Translations under genes and position numbers: made by a program
Notes under the pieces: model-generated
Seen by the model: the letters and a program-made list of their open reading frames with translations, nothing else
The model's database searches: none
Told to the model about the DNA's origin: nothing
Origin: Terriglobus sp.
Lineage (GTDB): Bacteria > Acidobacteriota > Terriglobia > Terriglobales > Acidobacteriaceae
NCBI GenBank assembly: GCA_023265355.1
Contig: JAHFTZ010000151.1
Span: 1 to 6,260 of the forward strand
DNA length: 6,260 bases
Reading direction: 5' to 3'
Shown here: positions 1 through 6,127 of the stretch, one piece after another
How the letters are laid out: each line of letters opens with the position of its first letter
Numbering within the stretch: position 1 is the stretch's first letter

Positions 1-2460
1 ACACTGCCCGACGATCCGTACACCTCGCGCTTCCCCATGGCCACACCGCTACCCAACACAGCGGGCCAAAAGGTCGTCATCGAATCCACCACGCAGACCA
101 AATCAGGCAGCCTTTTTACGCTCGACGGTGACGTATCCATTACCACCGACACCTACCTGATCCGCGCCGACAAGATCACCTACGACTCGGAGACAGGCGA
201 TGTCACCGCCGAAGGACATCTCCGCGTCACCGGTGGGTCCTCGCAACAAACCATCTCCGCCAGCCACGGCAACTTCAATCTCCACACGGAGACAGGCCGC
301 TTCTACGACGTCATCGGCTCCATCGGCATCCGCACCGGCAGAAAATCCACGGTCTATACCGTAGGCAATCCCTTTATCTTCACCGGTCGTCTTGTCGTCA
401 AAACCGGCCCGGAGAGCTTCCAGATCTTCGACGGCACAGTGACCTCCTGCCAGCTTCCCAATCCCGACTGGCGTCTCTCTTCCGCGAAGTTCGTCGTGGA
501 GAACGGACGCGCCACCGCACGCAATACCTTCTTCCGCCTCCTAAACATCCCCATCGTTTATCTGCCCTACGTCACGCATCCGGTCGAAGCGGGGCAGCGC
601 CAGAGCGGCTTTATGATGCCGGTCTTCGGACAGTCCTCCTCCAAGGGCTTCATCCTCGGCGAAGAGTTCTTCCTCGTCATCAATCGCTCCATGGATCTCA
701 CGGTGGGCGTGGAGTACTTCTCCCGTCGCGGCTTTGCGCAGTCCGCGGCCTTCCGCTACAAGGGACCGGGGTTGGACTTCCTCACCGCCCGCTACTCCGG
801 CCTCTTCGATCGCGGCTTTACGCCGACGGGCGGAGTCTACACCAACCAGGGCGGCGAAGACTTCACCCTGAGCGCGCGCAAAGACATCACAGAACACACG
901 CGCGCCGCCGTGGATATGGAGTACCTCAGCAGCTATATCTATCGCGAAGCCTTCACCGACAACTTCAACCAGGCCGTGGCCTCCGACATCACCTCGCTTG
1001 CCTACGCCGTTCATGAAAAAAACGGTGTAGTCGCCGGCATCTATCTGGATCGCTACCAGGGCCTGAAGCGCGTCGGCACGCCAACGCAGACCGAGCAGCA
1101 GGTGCGTATCTTCCACGTGCCGTCCCTCGATCTCAACCTGATGGAGCGACGCATCGGCGCTTCGAAGCTGTTTTTCAGCGCGGAGAACTCCGTCGCCACG
1201 CTCAAGCGCGTGCAAAGCAACTTCACCTCAGACATTAGCGAACGCATCGATATTCACCCCAGGCTCTCGCTCCCTCTGTCGGCCTACGGATGGAGCTTCC
1301 GCCCCTCCGTCGGTGTGCGCGAAACCTTCTACTCCCATTCGCGGACACCTGCGCCCATCCCCGGCGCGACGCCCGTGGAACTCTCTACTCCCACCAACCG
1401 CGCCCTCTTTGAAGCCGAGGCGGAGGTACGTGCGCCCTTACTGGAACGCACCTTCGACACCGGCTTCCTGCAGCGCTTCCTCGGTCGCAGCGTCAAACAC
1501 ACCATCGAACCGACGCTGAAGTACCGCTTCGCCACCGGCGTCGACGACTTCTCCTCCATCCTTCGCTTCGATGTGAAAGATGTCGTCGCCAACACCAACG
1601 AAGTAGAGTACGGCGTCACGCAGCGACTCTTCCTGCGTCCGAGCAAAACGCATCCCTGCGGCGTCGGTGAAGCTCCCTCCGAACCGGGAGCGGAGTGTGG
1701 CGGCACGCGGGAAGGCTTCCGCTGGCGCATCGCGCAGAAGCGTTTCTTCAATGAAAACTTCGGCGGCGTCGTCCCTCAGCCGACCTACGTCACGCCGGTG
1801 GGCCAGGCTCCGCAACCCATCATTCGCCGTTACGTTCTGGACTCCACACTCGACTACTCCGGTGTCGCCTTTCTCACTGAACCGCGCGGACTCTCCCCCA
1901 TCCTCTCGGAGATGCGGTTCTCCGCGACCGAACACTTCGACGTGGAATGGGATATGAACTACGACACCCACGCCGGAAAATTCACGCAGTCCAACACCTT
2001 CATCAACTATCACACTGGAAACTACTTCGGCGGCATCTCGCATGCCCGCCTGAACGCTCCAGGACGCTTCACCACGGGCACAAACACCAGCGGTAGCGGC
2101 GAAAACTGCACCTCGACCACGACCTGCACTTCTCCTTACTCCAACTTCTCTCAGCTTCGTCTTCTCATGGGTTACGGCAATCCGACCAAGGAAGGCCTCT
2201 CGGTAGCGGCCAACGTCGGCCTGGATCTCCCACATCCGCTGGTCACCGCCGCCACGACCTCCAGCATCGGCAACACGTCGACCGCCGTGCAATATGCCAC
2301 CATTCAAACGGGTTACAACTGGAACTGCTGCGGCTTCGCCCTCGAATACCGCAAATTCGAACTCGGACCCGTCCGAAACGAAAATGTCTACCGCTTCAAC
2401 TTCACCCTCGCCAACATCGGCTCCGCCGGAAACCTGCGCAGGGCGGAGCGGCTCTTTTAG
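1..2460 (+). CDS. lptD: LPS-assembly outer-membrane protein LptD (5' end outside window)
   Basis: LptD is the outer-membrane barrel which, with lipoprotein LptE, receives lipopolysaccharide from the periplasmic LptA bridge and inserts it in the outer leaflet. The frame is open from base 1 to the TAG at 2458-2460 (819 codons), so the ATG at base 37 is almost certainly internal; the signal peptide and true start lie upstream. Codons about 20-155 form the LptA/OstA-like repeat domain (TLDGDVSI, IRADKITYD, VTAEGHLRV). From about codon 180 the LptD barrel follows, with IPIVYLPYVTHPV and RQSGFMMP matching the E. coli VPIFYSPYLQLPV and RRSGFLIP blocks. TSCQLPNPDW (Cys codon 448-450) matches the E. 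coli Cys173 region, and NCCGFALEYRKF (Cys codons 2326-2331) matches the Cys724-Cys725 pair. Four more cysteines sit in two probable surface loops. The chain ends in Phe, as usual for barrel proteins. It is followed by a Dsb-like and a SurA-like gene, both fitting its folding needs. Identity is firm; only the start is unknown. Confidence 0.95.
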   Translation, partial: TLPDDPYTSRFPMATPLPNTAGQKVVIESTTQTKSGSLFTLDGDVSITTDTYLIRADKITYDSETGDVTAEGHLRVTGGSSQQTISASHGNFNLHTETGRFYDVIGSIGIRTGRKSTVYTVGNPFIFTGRLVVKTGPESFQIFDGTVTSCQLPNPDWRLSSAKFVVENGRATARNTFFRLLNIPIVYLPYVTHPVEAGQRQSGFMMPVFGQSSSKGFILGEEFFLVINRSMDLTVGVEYFSRRGFAQSAAFRYKGPGLDFLTARYSGLFDRGFTPTGGVYTNQGGEDFTLSARKDITEHTRAAVDMEYLSSYIYREAFTDNFNQAVASDITSLAYAVHEKNGVVAGIYLDRYQGLKRVGTPTQTEQQVRIFHVPSLDLNLMERRIGASKLFFSAENSVATLKRVQSNFTSDISERIDIHPRLSLPLSAYGWSFRPSVGVRETFYSHSRTPAPIPGATPVELSTPTNRALFEAEAEVRAPLLERTFDTGFLQRFLGRSVKHTIEPTLKYRFATGVDDFSSILRFDVKDVVANTNEVEYGVTQRLFLRPSKTHPCGVGEAPSEPGAECGGTREGFRWRIAQKRFFNENFGGVVPQPTYVTPVGQAPQPIIRRYVLDSTLDYSGVAFLTEPRGLSPILSEMRFSATEHFDVEWDMNYDTHAGKFTQSNTFINYHTGNYFGGISHARLNAPGRFTTGTNTSGSGENCTSTTTCTSPYSNFSQLRLLMGYGNPTKEGLSVAANVGLDLPHPLVTAATTSSIGNTSTAVQYATIQTGYNWNCCGFALEYRKFELGPVRNENVYRFNFTLANIGSAGNLRRAERLF

Positions 2461-2516
2461 AAGACTCTGCTTACAGCAAACAAAAACGGAACGGCAGCAA
2501 GATTTGGATAAACAAC

Positions 2517-3569
2517 GTGGCCTCCTCAATCCGCAGTAAATCCAGCATTGGTGCGATAATCAGGGTTGTGCAAAAGTGTTTTCAACCCCTGCTCCGCCGC
2601 GTCTCAGTCGCCGTTCTGGCCTTCGCCGCAACCTCTTCGATCGCGACCCTAGGGTGCCATGCGCAGAGCCCAAGACCGCTCACACCGGAGACAGCCCGCC
2701 GCATCGTCATCCTCATCCGGCAGAAGGCCAACGTCCCCTTCAATGTCGATGTCCAGGTGGTCGATCGCAAGGCCAGTGCCTTCCCTGGCTACGACGAAGT
2801 CACGGTGAACTTCTTTTCGCAGGGGCAGCCTCCGCATCCGCTGAAGTTCCTTCTCTCGCAGGACAACAAGACGGTCGCGCAGTTCAACACCTTTGACATC
2901 TCCAAGGATCCGAGCACGCTCGTCGCGGAAGACGGTCGCCCCTCACGCGGCGGCCCGCCGTCGGCGCCCGTGCATATCGTCGTCTTCGACGATCTCGAGT
3001 GCCCCTTCTGCCAGAAGATGCACGAACAGCTCTTTCCCGCCATCCTGGCGCGCTACAAGGACCAGGTCCGCATCGTCTATAAAGACGCACCGATCCCGCA
3101 GCATCCATGGGCGATCCACGCTGCCGTGAACGCGGCCTGCCTCGCTACGCAGAGCGCGCCAGCTTACTGGGACTACGTCGATGGCGTTCATGCAAAGCTT
3201 GCCGACATCGGGAAAGACAACAGTGCGAACACGGCCAAGTCCGCTCCCGATACTGCGGAGAAGATGATCTCGCGCGCGAACACGGACCTCGATCACATCA
3301 GCATGGACGTCGGAGCAGCACATAAAGTAAACGACAAGAGCCTGAACGCCTGCATCGCGAAGCAGGATGCCGCCGCCGTCAACGCCTCCATCAAGGAAGG
3401 CAACGATCTCGGCATCGACGGTGTACCCGCCCTCTTCATCAACGGATTTCGTATCAGCGGGGCAATCCCCGTTGAGTATGTCTGGAAAGCCATCGACGAG
3501 GCGCTCGTGGCCCAGGGGAAGACCCCTCCACCCGCCGTTCCTCTCCCTCAGGCACCCTCGGGACAGTAA
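2517..3569 (+). CDS. periplasmic DsbA/DsbC-like thiol-disulfide oxidoreductase (CPFC)
   Basis: A secreted thioredoxin-fold protein of the DsbA-like (Thioredoxin_4) type, expected to make or reshuffle disulfides in envelope proteins. Counting from the GTG at 2517 (350 residues), residues 25-49 are a signal peptide (LLRR then a hydrophobic run, ending CHA-QS). Cleavage after CHA is plausible; Cys47 in ATLGC is a poor lipobox. Residues about 55-135 are a small alpha/beta domain (FLLSQDNKTVAQFNTFDIS) recalling the DsbC/DsbG dimerisation domain. The thioredoxin domain follows: VVFDDLECPFC with the active site at Cys162-Cys165, a large helical insert, then GVPALFING with the cis-proline at Pro304 and FRISGA. 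Cys208 and Cys279 may form a second disulfide. No in-frame ATG exists near the start. GTG 2517 has only a weak GGA at 2506-2508; GTG 2568 would give a more usual 32-residue signal peptide. It lies 57 bp after lptD and 33 bp before the SurA-like gene. Oxidase or isomerase is undecided. Confidence 0.9.
   Translation: MASSIRSKSSIGAIIRVVQKCFQPLLRRVSVAVLAFAATSSIATLGCHAQSPRPLTPETARRIVILIRQKANVPFNVDVQVVDRKASAFPGYDEVTVNFFSQGQPPHPLKFLLSQDNKTVAQFNTFDISKDPSTLVAEDGRPSRGGPPSAPVHIVVFDDLECPFCQKMHEQLFPAILARYKDQVRIVYKDAPIPQHPWAIHAAVNAACLATQSAPAYWDYVDGVHAKLADIGKDNSANTAKSAPDTAEKMISRANTDLDHISMDVGAAHKVNDKSLNACIAKQDAAAVNASIKEGNDLGIDGVPALFINGFRISGAIPVEYVWKAIDEALVAQGKTPPPAVPLPQAPSGQ
2552..2560 (+). promoter_or_regulatory. 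possible extended -10 element before the Dsb-like gene
   Basis: TGCGATAAT matches an extended -10 (TGnTATAAT) at all but one fixed position. I see no good -35 about 17 bases upstream, which an extended -10 may not need. A transcript would begin near 2567, almost exactly at the alternative GTG start at 2568, so it would be essentially leaderless. A nine-base match can occur by chance, and read-through from lptD is equally likely to express the gene. Confidence 0.2.
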
Positions 3570-3590
3570 ACAATTTCGCACACAGCATTA

Positions 3591-3596
3591 AGGAAG
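3591..3596 (+). promoter_or_regulatory. ribosome-binding site of the SurA-like gene
   Basis: AGGAAG lies six bases before the ATG at 3603 in the 33-bp gap after the Dsb-like gene. It decides for the first ATG over the in-frame ATGs at 3612 and 3627, and it keeps the positively charged N-region of the signal peptide intact. Confidence 0.7.
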
Positions 3597-3602
3597 AAGC
3601 TC

Positions 3603-4685
3603 ATGACTCGCATGCACCTTAAGAACATGTTTCGCTCTGCAAACTCGCTGCTCATTGCGGGAGCTCTTTCTGTATCTCTGACCGGTTGCCATCCCACACA
3701 CGCCGCGGACGTCGTAGCCAGCGTGAACGGCAAGGCTATCCCCCGTGCCGACCTGGATCGCTTCTACCAGAGCCAGATGGCGCAGAATCAGAACCAGCAG
3801 CCGGTCAACCAGGATCAGGCGGACAGCGCGCGCCTTACGATTCTGCGCTCGCTCATCGATGAAGAGATCATTCAGCAGCGCGCGGCGAAGATGAACCTCA
3901 CCGCCTCCAACGAAGACGTGGACGCGAAGGTGACGGAGATGAAGGCGCCCTACACCGAGGAGCAGTTCAACGAGCGCCTGAAGGCCTCCAATCACACCCT
4001 CGACGATATGAAGCGCGAGATCCGCCGCTCGCTCACCTTCGACAAGCTCCTGAACAAGGAGATCAATTCGAAGATCAATATCACCGATTCGGACGTGGGC
4101 AGCTACTACGCAGCGCACAAGAGCGAGTACAACCTGGTGGAGACGCAGTACCATCTCGGCCAGGTCCTTGTGACCAGCTTCCCCTCACAACAGGCGGTCA
4201 ACCTGCAGAGCAGCAAGGCGACCAACGACGCTGAAGCCAAGAAGAAGATCCAGACCCTCAAGAACCGCATCGACAGCGGCGAAGACTTCAGTGCCATCGC
4301 CATGAACTTCTCTGAAAATCCGCAAACGGCGCAGAACGGCGGCGACATGGGCTTCATCTCGGAGTCGCAGCTGCACTCGGACATCCTGTCCTACACCGCG
4401 GTCACAAAGCTGAAGGCTGGCGGCGTCACAGACATTCTTCCTGTCTTCGATCAGCCCGCAAGCCCGGCGAAGAAGGTGATCGGCTACGTCATCCTGAAGC
4501 TCATCTCGCGCGATGCCGCCGGACAGCGTCTCCTCACCGACCCCGCCGTGCAGCAGAACATCCGCCAGCAGCTCCACGACGCCCGCTCCACGCTGCTCAA
4601 GAACGCGTACTTCGAGATGCTCCGCAACCAGTCGAAGGTAGAAAACTACTTCGCCGAGGAAGTCTTCAAAAAGGGCGCGAAGTAA
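3603..4685 (+). CDS. SurA/PpiC-like peptidyl-prolyl isomerase lipoprotein
   Basis: A periplasmic chaperone of the SurA/PrsA kind with a parvulin domain, expected to hold unfolded outer-membrane proteins and perhaps isomerise proline bonds. Of 360 residues, 1-28 form a lipoprotein signal peptide ending in the good lipobox L26-T-G-C29, so the mature protein should be lipid-anchored; His at +2 gives no inner-membrane retention signal by the E. coli rule. Residues about 36-180 are the SurA N-terminal chaperone region (VASVNGKAIPRADLDRFY, LRSLIDEEIIQQRA, then helical segments ending in the TDSDVGSYYAAHKSEY block). Residues about 183-300 form one PpiC/rotamase domain (YHLGQVLVT at 183-191, GEDFSAIAMNFSENP, NGGDMGF at 245-251). 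A charged helical tail closes the protein. E. coli SurA has two parvulin domains and is soluble; here there is one and a lipid anchor, closer to PrsA in layout. Its place downstream of lptD mirrors the E. coli lptD-surA order. I leave the symbol empty because orthology with SurA is not proven. Confidence 0.9.
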   Translation: MTRMHLKNMFRSANSLLIAGALSVSLTGCHPTHAADVVASVNGKAIPRADLDRFYQSQMAQNQNQQPVNQDQADSARLTILRSLIDEEIIQQRAAKMNLTASNEDVDAKVTEMKAPYTEEQFNERLKASNHTLDDMKREIRRSLTFDKLLNKEINSKINITDSDVGSYYAAHKSEYNLVETQYHLGQVLVTSFPSQQAVNLQSSKATNDAEAKKKIQTLKNRIDSGEDFSAIAMNFSENPQTAQNGGDMGFISESQLHSDILSYTAVTKLKAGGVTDILPVFDQPASPAKKVIGYVILKLISRDAAGQRLLTDPAVQQNIRQQLHDARSTLLKNAYFEMLRNQSKVENYFAEEVFKKGAK

Positions 4686-4686
4686 C

Positions 4687-5964
4687 TCAGCTCGATTCGT
4701 CCTCGAGTTTAAACATTCTTCCCTTGCCCAAATCCCAACTGGTTCCAGTCTTCTCTTTAGGAGGATCTGGTACCGGTGCGGGAGGCGTGGGAGTAGCTGG
4801 AGGCTTTCCGAGTCTGCTCTCTGCGTCGTTCCCTCCAAGCGTGGACAGCGTGTTGATGAATTTGTTTCCGACGAAATAAGCAACAAAACCAATCGTCAGG
4901 GCACCCCACCAGTCGTTGACCGAGACTTTGACAGGGAAGTGCGTGTCGGATAGGCGTGAGGCCACGATCGTGACGACACCGCCCAGCACGGCAGCCAGAA
5001 ACGCATTGCGCAAGAGCGATAATCCGGCAAGCCACTTCCGCGAGTTCGAGATGGGTGTGCCGAATCTGCCATTGACCGGTTCAGCGTCTTCAAGAATCGT
5101 GATGAACGCATCCCAGTCCTGACCGGGTTTCAGAGCGACGACCCAATAGGCGATGAACGCTCCGATCATCGCCGCAAAGAGCGTCGTCAACTGCGATAGA
5201 CCGACGTGCAGCGTCTTCGTCTCGGAGAAGCGATGCGCAGGAATTGCCCCGGCCACCGCTCGATTCAATAGATCGCCTACCAGAGAGTCATGCGCCGTAG
5301 AAGCAGCGGTCTGCGGCGTGCCTTCCACCGTCGCGCTTGCGGAATTTCCGGGCGTGGCAGCAACGGGAGCCGATGTCTGCAGCGCGTACGCGTTCCCTTC
5401 CACGGTGAAGGCATAATCCCCCGGAACAAATCCAAGCGCACTGTACCAGCGGGGCGGCAACTCACACCTGCTGCTATAGGGCCGTGGATTCTTCTTCGAT
5501 GCTGGTTCGAGATCCCAGAAGACAAGATAGTGCTCGCCGCGTTCAATCAGCAACGGATTGTCCCAATGGACCTTCGCCGTCTGATCCATCACCTTCTGCT
5601 TCTCAGCAGAGGCGGGCGACTCGGTCGGAAAGATAGCGGGCTCCCAGTTCACGCAGGCGCTGGGCTGAGAGGCTTCGGGCAAAACCACGAGCGTCGTCTG
5701 ATTCGGAAAGATCATGACGGGGAAGGCAGAGATGTTTTCCAGATCCGCGTAGACCCCATACGATCCAGTCGGAACCACTTCGTTGCGCGACGGATAGATG
5801 GTGACCTTAATGAGTTCCGAGAGCGACGTAGCCGCTGCCTGGGATGCGACCAGAGATACAGGTCTTTCAGCGGGCTTCCGACTGACCGCAGAGGGACGCA
5901 CTTGAGAAAGAAGCGTCGATGTAAAAAAGACGGGTACCACCAAAAGCATGAGCCTGAATTTCAT
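4687..5964 (-). CDS. hypothetical secreted/membrane protein, three C-terminal TM helices
   Basis: I do not recognise this 425-residue protein. It starts with a signal peptide (MKFRLMLLVVPVFF..., hydrophobic to about residue 19). Residues about 45-195 look like a beta-rich extracytoplasmic domain (LIKVTIYPSRNEVVPTGSYG, ADLENISAFPVMIFPNQTTL, LGFVPGDYAFTVEG) with two cysteines, Cys104 and Cys167, that could pair. Residues about 196-235 are a low-complexity Ala/Ser/Thr linker. Three hydrophobic helices follow at about 256-278 (ending AYWVVAL), 314-335 and 352-372. The tail from about 387 is proline-rich (PPATPTPPAPVPDPP) and ends in an acidic DESS. With the N-domain outside, three helices place the loop with Arg309-Lys310 and the tail in the cytoplasm, which agrees with the positive-inside rule. 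The ATG at 5964 has AAGGA seven bases upstream; Met6 is the alternative. Its stop is one base from that of the convergent SurA-like gene. No catalytic motif is visible. The layout would suit a sensor or anchor, but that is only a guess. Confidence 0.85.
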   Translation of the reverse strand: MKFRLMLLVVPVFFTSTLLSQVRPSAVSRKPAERPVSLVASQAAATSLSELIKVTIYPSRNEVVPTGSYGVYADLENISAFPVMIFPNQTTLVVLPEASQPSACVNWEPAIFPTESPASAEKQKVMDQTAKVHWDNPLLIERGEHYLVFWDLEPASKKNPRPYSSRCELPPRWYSALGFVPGDYAFTVEGNAYALQTSAPVAATPGNSASATVEGTPQTAASTAHDSLVGDLLNRAVAGAIPAHRFSETKTLHVGLSQLTTLFAAMIGAFIAYWVVALKPGQDWDAFITILEDAEPVNGRFGTPISNSRKWLAGLSLLRNAFLAAVLGGVVTIVASRLSDTHFPVKVSVNDWWGALTIGFVAYFVGNKFINTLSTLGGNDAESRLGKPPATPTPPAPVPDPPKEKTGTSWDLGKGRMFKLEDESS

Positions 5965-5971
5965 CGCGGCA

Positions 5972-5976
5972 TCCTT
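5972..5976 (-). promoter_or_regulatory. ribosome-binding site of the hypothetical membrane-protein gene
   Basis: Read on the minus strand, AAGGA is followed by seven bases and then the ATG at 5964-5962. This supports Met1 over Met6 as the start. The palindrome at 5981-5999 ends four bases before it. Confidence 0.65.
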
Positions 5977-5980
5977 GCTT

Positions 5981-5999
5981 TGTGTTCTTTGAGAACACA
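5981..5999. repeat. perfect 8-3-8 inverted repeat in the leader of the membrane-protein gene
   Basis: TGTGTTCT-TTG-AGAACACA is a perfect inverted repeat with a three-base centre. It lies four bases upstream of the Shine-Dalgarno sequence and about 27 bases downstream of the TATAAAAT box on the minus strand. It could be an operator for a dimeric repressor or, in RNA, a short hairpin next to the ribosome-binding site. There is no T-run on the minus-strand side, so it does not look like a terminator of the TonB-family gene. I cannot name a regulator. Confidence 0.6.
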
Positions 6000-6026
6000 G
6001 GTCAGATAGGGACCAAAGGTGAGCGA

Positions 6027-6052
6027 ATTTTATACCCGCCTTGTAACTTCAA
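6027..6052 (-). promoter_or_regulatory. possible promoter of the hypothetical membrane-protein gene
   Basis: On the minus strand a TATAAAAT box occupies 6034-6027, with TTGAAG at 6052-6047 upstream. The spacing is only 12-14 bases, short of the usual 17, so the -35 assignment is weak. The A+T-rich box stands out in G+C-rich surroundings and sits in the only sizeable intergenic gap (5965-6127), about 63 bases before the ATG. No clear terminator for the upstream TonB-family gene is visible in the gap. Confidence 0.3.
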
Positions 6053-6127
6053 CACCTCTCTATTTCTTCTGACTTCCAACAATTAAGGCGTGTAGCCATA
6101 AGCCATCACAAACACGATGCAAACAAT

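Noticed and set aside
37..39. ATG as the start of lptD
   Set aside because: The frame is open to base 1 with LPDDP-type mature sequence, no signal peptide follows the ATG, and no ribosome-binding site precedes it.
541..1215. A 224-codon open frame on the minus strand opposite lptD
   Set aside because: Same reasoning: it is Arg/Val/Glu/Gly-rich, has no motif, and lies wholly within the LptD barrel coding region.
1438..2529. A 363-codon open frame on the minus strand opposite lptD
   Set aside because: The plus strand clearly encodes LptD with conserved motifs throughout. Long antisense frames are common in G+C-rich genes, and this one has a shadow-like composition with no recognisable domain.
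2583..2663. Tat signal or lipobox in the Dsb-like protein
   Set aside because: LLRRVSVAV lacks the Tat consensus after RR, and ATLGC has Thr and Leu at -3 and -2, a poor lipobox. Ordinary Sec export with cleavage after CHA fits better.
2943..3581. A 212-codon minus-strand frame opposite the Dsb-like gene
   Set aside because: The plus-strand product has the CPFC and cis-proline motifs at the right places; the antisense product shows nothing recognisable.
4689..4709. Hairpin as a bidirectional terminator between the convergent genes
   Set aside because: The stem is only seven pairs with a wobble and a seven-base loop, followed by TAAA rather than a T-run on the plus strand, and by no T-run on the minus strand.
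5290..6009. A 239-codon plus-strand frame opposite the hypothetical membrane-protein gene
   Set aside because: Its product is very rich in Arg with no hydrophobic or domain pattern. The minus-strand frame has a signal peptide, membrane helices and a ribosome-binding site.
6061..6127. Terminator after the TonB-family gene
   Set aside because: I found only a four-pair stem (CATC/GATG) and a short direct repeat of ATGGCT, with no stable hairpin followed by Ts.
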